From JAVBJN01 sp031546985 (GTDB lineage: Bacteria > Bacteroidota > Bacteroidia > Chitinophagales > Chitinophagaceae): a stretch of 64,000 bases of DNA. Positions 17,380 to 24,692 of the stretch are shown here, in pieces (the stretch's first letter is position 1; each line of letters starts with the position of its first letter). A program made the position numbers and the translations under genes. The stretch is from the NCBI GenBank assembly GCA_031546985.1, contig JAVBJN010000039.1, positions 3,540 to 67,539 on the forward strand, given 5' to 3'. Under the pieces are notes generated by a model that saw only the letters and a list, made by a program, of their open reading frames with translations, was not told the origin of the DNA and did not search any database.

Positions 17380-18204
17380 ATGAGCACATATCTCGATACG
17401 ATAAAAGAAACCCGCACCTTCCTGCACAGCAAAACCAAACGCCAACCCGAAGTGGGCATTATCCTGGGCAGCGGATTGGGTGGGGGACTGGTAGAGCAGA
17501 TGACCAATACCATAGAGATTCCTTACCAGGATATTCCCAATTTTCCGGAATCTACGGTAGAAGGCCATTCGGGCAAGCTGATCTTTGGTACCTATGGCGG
17601 TAAAGATGTAGTGGTAATGGCGGGTCGTTTCCATTATTATGAAGGTTACAATATGCAGGAAGTAACTTTTCCGGTGCGGGTTATGAAATTATTGGGCGTA
17701 CACACCCTTATGGTGAGCAATGCCTCTGGAGGTATGAACCGCAATTTTAAGGTGGGCGATCTTATGCTCATTCACGATCACATTAACCTGTTTCCCGAGC
17801 ATCCGCTGCGGGGCAAAAACATCAGTGAGCTGGGGCCGCGCTTTCCGGATATGAGCGAGCCATACAGCCTGGCTCTAATTGCTAAGGCCAAACAAATTGC
17901 AGAGGCAAACAATATTCCCGTGTACAGCGGTGTATACATTGGCTTGCAGGGCCCTACTTTCGAAACCCGGGCAGAGTACCACTACATGAATGTAATTGGC
18001 GGTGATGCCGTGGGCATGAGCACCGTGCCAGAGGTTATCGTAGCCATCCATATGGGCATGAAGGTATTTGGCATAAGCGTAATTACCGACATAGGCATAC
18101 GCGAAGATCTGAACACCATTACCCACGAAGAAGTGCTGGAAGCCGCCCGCATAGCTGCACCTAAAGTAGCATTACTCTTCCGCGAAGTGATTGCGACACT
18201 GTAA
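17380..18204 (+). CDS. Purine-nucleoside phosphorylase
   Basis: Trimeric-type PNP (inosine/guanosine family) that splits purine ribonucleosides with phosphate for salvage. From MSTYLDTIKE it has 274 residues; an upstream GTG/ATG frame adds only eight unlike residues. Visible motifs: ILGSGLGGG near 28-36 (phosphate loop), GRFHYYEGY near 80, the family signature (VSNASGGMNRNFKVGDLMLI near 107-126), GVYIGLQGPTFET near 185, and AVGMSTVPEV plus TDIGI around 210-240. Single gene with its own terminator. Confidence 0.93.
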   Translation: MSTYLDTIKETRTFLHSKTKRQPEVGIILGSGLGGGLVEQMTNTIEIPYQDIPNFPESTVEGHSGKLIFGTYGGKDVVVMAGRFHYYEGYNMQEVTFPVRVMKLLGVHTLMVSNASGGMNRNFKVGDLMLIHDHINLFPEHPLRGKNISELGPRFPDMSEPYSLALIAKAKQIAEANNIPVYSGVYIGLQGPTFETRAEYHYMNVIGGDAVGMSTVPEVIVAIHMGMKVFGISVITDIGIREDLNTITHEEVLEAARIAAPKVALLFREVIATL

Positions 18205-18231
18205 AAGATGAGATAATCTTATTTATACCGC

Positions 18232-18277
18232 AAGCAGCATGAAGCCCGGCATATGAGGTTTTGTGCTGCTTTTTTTG
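18232..18277 (+). terminator. Intrinsic terminator after purine-nucleoside phosphorylase
   Basis: AAGCAGCA and TGTGCTGCTT pair across a 25-base loop that holds a smaller CCGG stem; seven T follow. Confidence 0.65.
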
Positions 18278-18338
18278 CCTGCCAAAAAATTATCCGGCTC
18301 CGGTTTCATCTAATATTCATTCTTTAAAGCCTATACTT

Positions 18339-18346
18339 TAACTTTG
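18339..18346 (+). promoter_or_regulatory. -7 promoter element of the porin gene
   Basis: TAACTTTG exactly matches TAnnTTTG. It covers the most upstream in-frame TTG at 18344, so that TTG cannot be the translation start if this promoter is used. The -33 region has TTTAA rather than TTTG. Confidence 0.45.
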
Positions 18347-18412
18347 CCGCCACCACAGCGTTATGGATTTTACCAGTCGCCAGGTGGTATCATCAAAAAC
18401 CGTAACACATTG

Positions 18413-20395
18413 GTGCACAGGATTAAGGTACTTCTGATTATTTCACTGGCTATTGGCATTCCGTTTCTGACGCGGGCACAAACCCCGGCGCCAAACGACG
18501 ATTCTTTGCACAAAGCACAGCACAACCTGTATGTGAACCAGTTTGCCAAAGTTTACGCCACCAAGGCCAACTCGCTTAAAAGAATATACCCCGATACGAG
18601 CCTCACCACGTTTTTCCGTTACAATCCGTATAATTTTCTGAACAAAGACCTCGGCAATGTAGGTTCGCCGCTTAACGATTGGTGGTTTAAACCTTATACC
18701 CAGCCAGGTCTTACACTGGGCTACACTGCTTTTGAACCTTACCGCTGGAATGCCGATAGCCTCGATTACTACCAAACCAACAAACCCTTTACGGTATTCA
18801 ATTACCTGTTGGGCTCCAAAGCAGAGCAGGTGCTCAATGTGCTGCACACGCAAAATATTAACTCCCGGTTCAATATAGCCGTTCAGTATAAAAAGATAAG
18901 CTCACCGGGTGTATACCTGGCCCAGCGCACCATTCACGACAATGCTTCGCTTACCACGCATTACGCTTCTAAAAATGAACAGTACCAGCTTAAACTGGGC
19001 GTGGCTTACAGCAAAATGCAGAATTATGAAAATGGTGGTATACGTAATGAAGGCGATCTGGATAGCGCCATTTATACCGACCGCCGCATTGTGCCGGTAG
19101 TACTGCCTTACGACAACTCTACTTCCAATGCCCAAAAGAGCAATAAATCGTTTACCCTTAACCAGTACCGCGATTTTAGCATAAGCCTGGAGCACAGCTA
19201 CTCTTTTGGTAAAAAAGATACCATACTCCAACCCGATTCGGTACACAAGCTGTATGTATTTACCCCCCGGTTTTCGGTAGTGCACCGGTTCAAATGGTCA
19301 TCGGCCAAGTATCATTACCTGGCTAAAAGACCCGATTCGCTTACCTATGTGCGCTTAGGTAATTACAGTTTTAAGAGCACCGATAGTGTAGAAGCGGCCC
19401 AGTATCTCAATAAGATCGACAACTTCTTTGGTTTGCGCACCACCATTGGCAGCAATGATAAACCGTTGCTGGTAGAGGCGGGGATTGGTATAGAGCAAAA
19501 CAGCACTATCCTGGATGCCCGTCGCAACAATTACTCTTTGCCCTATGTAGCCGGCAGATTGCAAAAAGAAGCATTGGCGCAGGGCCAGTGGGGCTATGGC
19601 GCAGATGTTAAGTTTTACTTTGCCGGTATTACAGCCGGTAATTTCTCTGCTAATGGTTTCCTCGAAAAGGATTTGGGCAAAAACTGGGGCAATATTCGCC
19701 TGAATGCGATGCAAACCCTTCAAAATGCGCCGCTGATGTCGGAAACTTACCAGTCGCTGTACTACAAATGGAGCAACGATTTTCGTAACCAGAGTTTTAC
19801 CCGTTTGGGTGGCAGCTATAGTAACCCTAAGTACAGATTGGGCGCTGGCGTACAATCCTGGGTGATGGGCAACTACATTTACATGGATACCAACCTGGCG
19901 CCTAAACAAACCGCCACAGCTTTTTCTATACTCCAGGTAAACGCCTATAAAGGATTCTATTTCAGGGGTATAATTTTCAATAACGAATTCTTTTTTCAGC
20001 AGGTTACCGGCGATGCGCCATTGCATATCCCCAGCTTTATGGGGCGCCACCAGCTGATGTATGAAGACCGACTGTTTCAGAAAAAACTGCTGTACAGCAT
20101 TGGTGCAGAGATCCGTTACCATACCCAGTTTTATGCCGATGCCTACAGCCAGCAACTGCAGCAATTTGTATTGCAATACGACCGTAAAACGGCCAATAAG
20201 CCCGAACTCACCGCATTTGTAAGCATGCGCATCAAAAAAATAAGGGTATTCTTCTCTGCCGACCAGCTCAACCAACTCATCTGGAAAGAAAATGTGGTGC
20301 GGGCCTATGGCTTATACGCACCCGGCATGTCGCCCATTTACCCTGGCACCGACGTACGCCTTAACCTCGGTATCAGCTACCAGTTTGTAAACTAG
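18413..20395 (+). CDS. Putative outer-membrane porin (Porin_10-like)
   Basis: About 660 residues. No ATG precedes the signal peptide: the frame is open from a TTG at 18344, but a promoter box overlaps that codon, so I use GTG at 18413 (VHRIKVLLIISLAIGIPFLTRAQ), which gives a clean signal peptide; TTG at 18410 is also possible. The mature part is dominated by alternating amphipathic strands ending in aromatic residues (SFTLNQYRDFSISLEHSY, FYFRGIIFNNEFFFQ), and the end VRLNLGISYQFVN has a C-terminal aromatic pattern of outer-membrane beta-barrels. It fits the Bacteroidota putative porin family. Substrate unknown. A palindromic repeat starts right at the stop codon. Confidence 0.78.
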   Translation: MHRIKVLLIISLAIGIPFLTRAQTPAPNDDSLHKAQHNLYVNQFAKVYATKANSLKRIYPDTSLTTFFRYNPYNFLNKDLGNVGSPLNDWWFKPYTQPGLTLGYTAFEPYRWNADSLDYYQTNKPFTVFNYLLGSKAEQVLNVLHTQNINSRFNIAVQYKKISSPGVYLAQRTIHDNASLTTHYASKNEQYQLKLGVAYSKMQNYENGGIRNEGDLDSAIYTDRRIVPVVLPYDNSTSNAQKSNKSFTLNQYRDFSISLEHSYSFGKKDTILQPDSVHKLYVFTPRFSVVHRFKWSSAKYHYLAKRPDSLTYVRLGNYSFKSTDSVEAAQYLNKIDNFFGLRTTIGSNDKPLLVEAGIGIEQNSTILDARRNNYSLPYVAGRLQKEALAQGQWGYGADVKFYFAGITAGNFSANGFLEKDLGKNWGNIRLNAMQTLQNAPLMSETYQSLYYKWSNDFRNQSFTRLGGSYSNPKYRLGAGVQSWVMGNYIYMDTNLAPKQTATAFSILQVNAYKGFYFRGIIFNNEFFFQQVTGDAPLHIPSFMGRHQLMYEDRLFQKKLLYSIGAEIRYHTQFYADAYSQQLQQFVLQYDRKTANKPELTAFVSMRIKKIRVFFSADQLNQLIWKENVVRAYGLYAPGMSPIYPGTDVRLNLGISYQFVN

Positions 20396-20548
20396 GCTTC
20401 GACAAGCTCAGCCGCCTTTGATTCCTGGACCCTCCTGAAATTTTCTTGGCCACCTCCCTTCGGTGGTGAGCCCTGCATGAGCGGGACAGGCTCTGTCGAA
20501 GTCCTCGAAGGATGTTCTTAAGCTTTGGTGGCTGAGCCTGTCGAAGCC
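20395..20548. repeat. Inverted-repeat intergenic unit (TTCGACAAGCTCAG ends)
   Basis: The unit begins GGCTTCGACAAGCTCAGCC and ends with the near-exact inverted copy GGCTGAGCCTGTCGAAGCC. Inside are GAGCGGGACAGGCTCTGTCG and the hairpin CCTCCCTTCGGTGGTGAG. It overlaps the last base of the porin stop. Related pieces occur at 9032, 36119, 43223, 45371 and 47893. With the terminator and promoter below, this accounts for the gene-free stretch 20396-20758. Confidence 0.7.
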
Positions 20549-20581
20549 TCGAAGCCCCAAAGCCCAAAGTTTTTTCTCCAT

Positions 20582-20602
20582 ACCGTTAAAAAACGGTTTT
20601 TT
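20582..20602 (+). terminator. Intrinsic terminator between porin and ferritin-like operon
   Basis: ACCGTT and AACGGT stem with an A-rich loop, then TTTTT. It probably isolates the following operon. Confidence 0.6.
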
Positions 20603-20619
20603 ACTATTTAATTACTTTT

Positions 20620-20627
20620 TATGTTTG
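20620..20627 (+). promoter_or_regulatory. Possible -7 element of the ferritin-like/MNIO operon
   Basis: TATGTTTG matches TAnnTTTG and lies just past a terminator; no TTTG at -33. It would give a leader of about 125 nt before the ATG at 20759. Confidence 0.4.
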
Positions 20628-20758
20628 TAACGCCCAACATTTGTTAGTGTTGTGCGCGTAGTTAAGGATGTTTATGTCGGGAGGACTGTGCAGCTACAGG
20701 ACATCATCGCCAGACTACGTACAGAACCAGGGATACACCTATACCTAAAACCATAAAG

Positions 20759-22801
20759 ATGAAAAACGACCTCCAGGCAGAGAGCGCCAACCGCCTCTCC
20801 ATGCTCTTTAAAGACGGCGTGCAGCAACGGGACCCGTCCCTTAAAGCCACCGACAAATCGGCCCTTTTTGCTACCGCACAGGCAGCTGTAAACGTAGAGC
20901 TGTTTACCATTCCCCTGTACATGACCTCCCTTTACTCTTTGGAAGGTACCCACCAGATTACAGGAAAAAACAATTTTTACCAGGGTCGCATGTGGCCGGG
21001 CATGTCTACAACAGCTAACCCGCAGACCGACAATCAAAAGGCGTTTAATGCCATTTTCAGCGTGTTTATCGCCGAAATGCTGCACCTACAGCTGGCCTCC
21101 AACATTTGCAAAGCCATTGGCGCAGTGCCGGACTATACCAGTCCTATGCTGCAAACCGAAAACTATGGCTGGATTTGCTATGGCAACGACCTTACCGTGC
21201 TGCCGCACATCCTCGATTTTAAAGACACCAAAGCGCCGTACAGCGACATTAGGGTAAAACTAGGCGCGGTAAACAAAGAGCAGATAGACCTGTTTCTGGC
21301 TATTGAAGAAACTGAAGAAAGCGCCAAATCCATTATCCTGGAAGACAAAATGAAGAAGTACTTCCCCGAGGTACCTTATGCCAACTGGAAAGCGACTGAT
21401 ACCGAAGCCGACCTGCCTATGTTTGGCTCTATCGGGCATATGTACCTTTGCCTTTGGGATTATCTCTCCATTCAATATACCGATGGTACTACACTGTGGG
21501 ATTATGTATTTACCACGCCCAACCAGCAGGAAGACATTTTCAACGCTACCGAAGGCGGCCATATGGCAGAGTACCCGCATATGAGCGCCACCATTCCGGC
21601 TACCGATCCTTTGGCGGCACAAAGACAAGTGCTGGACATGATCAACGGTATTACCGACCAGGGCGAAGGCGGCGGTGTAGTGGCCGAAATAAGGGCACGC
21701 ATTGGCCTGCCTATGCTGCAGGCGGTGCAAGACCAGTTCCAGCCCAGCGATGAGGCATTGCGCAACAATTACCCTTCTTACTCCGATACAGGCAAACAAG
21801 TACCTTCTTCCAACGCAGCAGCCCGCTACCACTATGGCTCCATGGATCACTTTGAAACCTTCCAGAGTGTAATGGAATTGCTGAAAAGCGGCAAAATATC
21901 GACCTGGGACCAATGGCATGCCGCTGGTAACAAATGGACAGCCGATATGCTCAAATCAGAAGGCTATGACCTTAACAAATATCCTATTCCTCCGGCCGAT
22001 GATATTGCCGGTGCGCTGAACAACCTGAAGAAAGACCCGGCCAACTTTACCTTGCTGAGCCAGGCTGCCGCAGGTGCCATTGCCGGTGTAACTACCGTGC
22101 TTAACACGTTCTGGAATACGCCGGGCGGCTCATTCCCTTATCCGTCTATGTCGGGCTCCGGCGACCGTATGTCTATTTGCTGGGCTATTTTTGGTCAGGC
22201 GCCTAACCTGGCTTTGGGTGTGGAACCACGCAACCCAAGCGTGTTATACCATGCCTGCCAGGGCCTCGATCTTAATGCCAACAATACTACCGATCCCAAT
22301 ACCTGTGCCGCACAGGAAGTGTTTCACACCTGCCGTGGCTCCAATACCTGCCGTGCAGAAGGTGGTTGCGGATTTGTACAATCGGTAAATGGCGGTGGCG
22401 GCGGATGCAGCAGCAAAGCCGATTTTAGCTTTAAAGGCAAATTTGGTTACAAAGCCCCCGATGTGGTTAAGAGCGGCGGCGTTTGCGGTGCACCCCAATT
22501 TATGAGTGCCCCTGCCGATAACAAATGCGCCAGCTTTGGCGGTTGCGCAGTACCTATTTCTGCTTCGCAAATGTTTCCGGCTCCTAAACCCGGCACCGAT
22601 AAAATGGAACTGTTCGACTTTCCGCCACCCTCACACAAATCACAATCGCTGAGCGAATCTATAACCTATGCCGAAGGCGACCTGGTATATGATATAGCCT
22701 GGCAAGCTTATTGCGAGGTACTGGCCAAACGCGGGCAAACACCGCCTGCGCAGAAACCTAAGCCAAGCGATCTGCGTCTGGCGTTTCCACCTTCAACCTA
22801 A
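20759..22801 (+). CDS. Ferritin-like (VioB-type) protein with Cys-rich tail; candidate MNIO substrate
   Basis: 680 residues, cytosolic (no signal peptide). Residues about 35-370 match the ferritin-like domain found in VioB-type proteins (PF12902): Glu47 in NVELFTIPLY, Glu106 and His109 in FIAEMLHLQ, acidic EETEE near 183-187, and His227 could form a di-metal site. The last 180 residues differ: nine Cys between about 500 and 596 (Cys500, 516, 525, 531, 537, 550, 576, 590, 596), including CRGSNTCRAEGGCG and NKCASFGGCAVP, both with CX5C spacing, embedded in Gly-rich sequence. Such Cys/Gly tails resemble the substrate regions of bufferin-type RiPPs. The next two genes encode an MNIO and its partner, so the tail is the likely modified part. 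First gene of the operon. The tail could instead simply bind metal. Confidence 0.8.
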   Translation: MKNDLQAESANRLSMLFKDGVQQRDPSLKATDKSALFATAQAAVNVELFTIPLYMTSLYSLEGTHQITGKNNFYQGRMWPGMSTTANPQTDNQKAFNAIFSVFIAEMLHLQLASNICKAIGAVPDYTSPMLQTENYGWICYGNDLTVLPHILDFKDTKAPYSDIRVKLGAVNKEQIDLFLAIEETEESAKSIILEDKMKKYFPEVPYANWKATDTEADLPMFGSIGHMYLCLWDYLSIQYTDGTTLWDYVFTTPNQQEDIFNATEGGHMAEYPHMSATIPATDPLAAQRQVLDMINGITDQGEGGGVVAEIRARIGLPMLQAVQDQFQPSDEALRNNYPSYSDTGKQVPSSNAAARYHYGSMDHFETFQSVMELLKSGKISTWDQWHAAGNKWTADMLKSEGYDLNKYPIPPADDIAGALNNLKKDPANFTLLSQAAAGAIAGVTTVLNTFWNTPGGSFPYPSMSGSGDRMSICWAIFGQAPNLALGVEPRNPSVLYHACQGLDLNANNTTDPNTCAAQEVFHTCRGSNTCRAEGGCGFVQSVNGGGGGCSSKADFSFKGKFGYKAPDVVKSGGVCGAPQFMSAPADNKCASFGGCAVPISASQMFPAPKPGTDKMELFDFPPPSHKSQSLSESITYAEGDLVYDIAWQAYCEVLAKRGQTPPAQKPKPSDLRLAFPPST

Positions 22802-22817
22802 TATTTTTTAAGTCTCA

Positions 22818-23738
22818 ATGCCAACCCCAACTCACCCTCGCCTGGGCCTAAGTAATTTAGGCCTGGGCGTTGGTTTAAGAAACAAACACTTCGCCCACCT
22901 GTTGCAAAATCCTCCGGTGGTGGACTGGTTCGAAATCATCAGCGAGAATTTTATCGATGATTACGGATTTGCCCGCCATGTACTGGAGCATGTGCGGCAA
23001 CAGGTGCCGGTAGTAATGCACGGTGTATCGCTTTCTATTGGAAGCACCGATGCGCTGAATATGACCTACCTGGGCAAACTCAAAGCCCTGGCCGCAGAAA
23101 TAGAACCCGCCTGGATATCGGATCATCTCTGCTGGACCGGCGTTGCGGATATTAATACCCACGATCTGCTGCCCTTGCCCCTTACCGAAGAAAGCCTGGC
23201 GCATGTATGCAGCAGGGTAGCGCAGGTGCAGGATTTTATGGGCCGTCCGCTGGTGCTCGAAAACCCCTCCACTTACCTGCAGTTTAAAGCCTCGGTAATC
23301 CCGGAGTGGGAATACCTGTCCGAACTCGCTACCAGAACCGGCTGCGGCTTGCTGCTCGATGTAAACAATGTATTCGTATCGGGCCACAACCACGGCTTCG
23401 ATCCCGAAACCTATATACGTGCCTTGCCGCATAACCATATTGTGCAGATTCACCTGGCGGGCCCTACCGATTGTGGCAACCTGCTGGTAGATACCCACGA
23501 TCATCCGGTACCATCCGAAGTATGGAAACTATACCAGTTAGCACAACAACTAACCGGCGGTGTAAGCACTTTGCTGGAATGGGATGCCAATATTCCCGAC
23601 TATCCCGAGCTGGTAGCCGAGCTGTTTAAGGCCAAAGAAGTTTTGAAAGGGTACCTGCCCGATATTCCGGTGCAGACCAGCACCGCGCAAACCATATCCA
23701 ACCCCGTGCATTTTCAACTGCAAACCAGCCATGCCTAG
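22818..23738 (+). CDS. DUF692 multinuclear non-heme iron oxidase (MNIO; MbnB/BufB/HvfB-like)
   Basis: 306-residue TIM-barrel enzyme of the DUF692 family. Known members use two or three iron atoms and oxygen to remodel cysteine (oxazolone/thioamide in methanobactin, thiooxazole in bufferins) or aspartate side chains in peptides. Conserved segments likely to hold the metals: VMHGVSLSIG (His68), LENPSTY (Glu148), LLDVNN (Asp181, Asn184), QIHLAG (His212), DTHDHPV (Asp225, His227, His229) and LLEWD (Glu254, Asp256). It starts 16 bp after the ferritin-like gene and overlaps the partner gene by 8 bp, so all three are one operon. No small precursor gene is visible between or beside them, which points to the large upstream protein as substrate. 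Substrate assignment is inference. Confidence 0.92.
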   Translation: MPTPTHPRLGLSNLGLGVGLRNKHFAHLLQNPPVVDWFEIISENFIDDYGFARHVLEHVRQQVPVVMHGVSLSIGSTDALNMTYLGKLKALAAEIEPAWISDHLCWTGVADINTHDLLPLPLTEESLAHVCSRVAQVQDFMGRPLVLENPSTYLQFKASVIPEWEYLSELATRTGCGLLLDVNNVFVSGHNHGFDPETYIRALPHNHIVQIHLAGPTDCGNLLVDTHDHPVPSEVWKLYQLAQQLTGGVSTLLEWDANIPDYPELVAELFKAKEVLKGYLPDIPVQTSTAQTISNPVHFQLQTSHA

Positions 23739-24579
23739 CCAAACCGCCATTCTCCAGCAATGGATGAATACCATGATTACCACTTACGGACCACTGCAAC
23801 ACAAATTGCAGAGGGCTAATGATGCGTACCAACTTAATGAACTCGATATTATTGACGATGAAGGCCCTGCTTCGGTACACGAAAGGCTCAATGTATATGC
23901 TTCTGGCTATGTATTGCGCCTCACAGAGTGCCTCGCGGCCGATTTTCCGATGCTCAAACAATGGATGGGCGATGATGTTTTTTTTCGTTTTGCCAAGGCC
24001 TACCTGCTCTACCAACCTTCTACTTCATTCACTTTATACGACCTGGGCGCTGGCTTTGCCACCTTTCTCACACAAACCAAACCCAAACAACCGCTGGCAG
24101 ATGCTGCCGTGCAAGCCTCGTTGGATTTACCAGCTGCTATAGCGGTGCTCGAAAGAGCCAGGCAAGAGAGCATGCGCGCCAAAGGGCTCGAAAAAGAAGG
24201 CTTTGCAGAAGGCATAAGTCTCGAAACGTTGTTGTGGCAACCGGTTATCATTACCCAACCGCCTTGCTTAAGGCTGGTAGCCTCTCCTTTTAACCTGCTG
24301 CCATTTTACGAATCGCTGCAAAAAGGTGAAGAAGGCGATTGGCCACAGTTCCAGCCTTCGTTTATAGGCATAAGCCGGGTTAATTACCGCCTTACTATGC
24401 TCACGCTGGAACCCTGGCAATATTATTTTCTGCAGGCAGCGGCGCAGCCCATTAATGTAATGCATGCCGTAAAACAAGCATCGGCCCAAAGCGATATAGC
24501 GGTATCGGTATTACTGGCCGAGCTGTATGTGTGGTTGCCGGTGTTTCAGCAGAAGGGAATGATAACCGTAAGCGAATAA
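23731..24579 (+). CDS. DUF2063 family MNIO partner protein (MbnC/BufC/HvfC-like)
   Basis: 282-residue protein whose first 100 residues carry the DUF2063 'putative DNA-binding' signature: ERLNVYASGYVLRLTECLAADFP then MLKQWMG, FFRFAKAYL and the following FTLYDLGAGFATFL. In characterised systems this family forms a complex with the DUF692 enzyme and presents the peptide; it is not a DNA-binding protein there. The C-terminal 170 residues are less conserved, with Trp/Leu-rich segments. The start overlaps the MNIO stop by 8 bp, which implies coupled translation. Residue 31-51 is an unusual acidic stretch (NELDIIDDEGPAS). Confidence 0.88.
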   Translation: MPSQTAILQQWMNTMITTYGPLQHKLQRANDAYQLNELDIIDDEGPASVHERLNVYASGYVLRLTECLAADFPMLKQWMGDDVFFRFAKAYLLYQPSTSFTLYDLGAGFATFLTQTKPKQPLADAAVQASLDLPAAIAVLERARQESMRAKGLEKEGFAEGISLETLLWQPVIITQPPCLRLVASPFNLLPFYESLQKGEEGDWPQFQPSFIGISRVNYRLTMLTLEPWQYYFLQAAAQPINVMHAVKQASAQSDIAVSVLLAELYVWLPVFQQKGMITVSE

Positions 24580-24692
24580 GCCCACCCGGTATCTACGGAT
24601 TTTTACGCCTCGTCTCCACTTTTCCCGGAATGGTCTAACCATGGCCGCAGATCCAAACCAATAATGCAATTTTTGTTCAAACTGTAGTATTG

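Noticed and set aside
20759..22801. Violacein-type VioB enzyme
   Set aside because: Only the ferritin-like part is shared; no other violacein genes, and the Cys-rich tail and MNIO neighbours point elsewhere.
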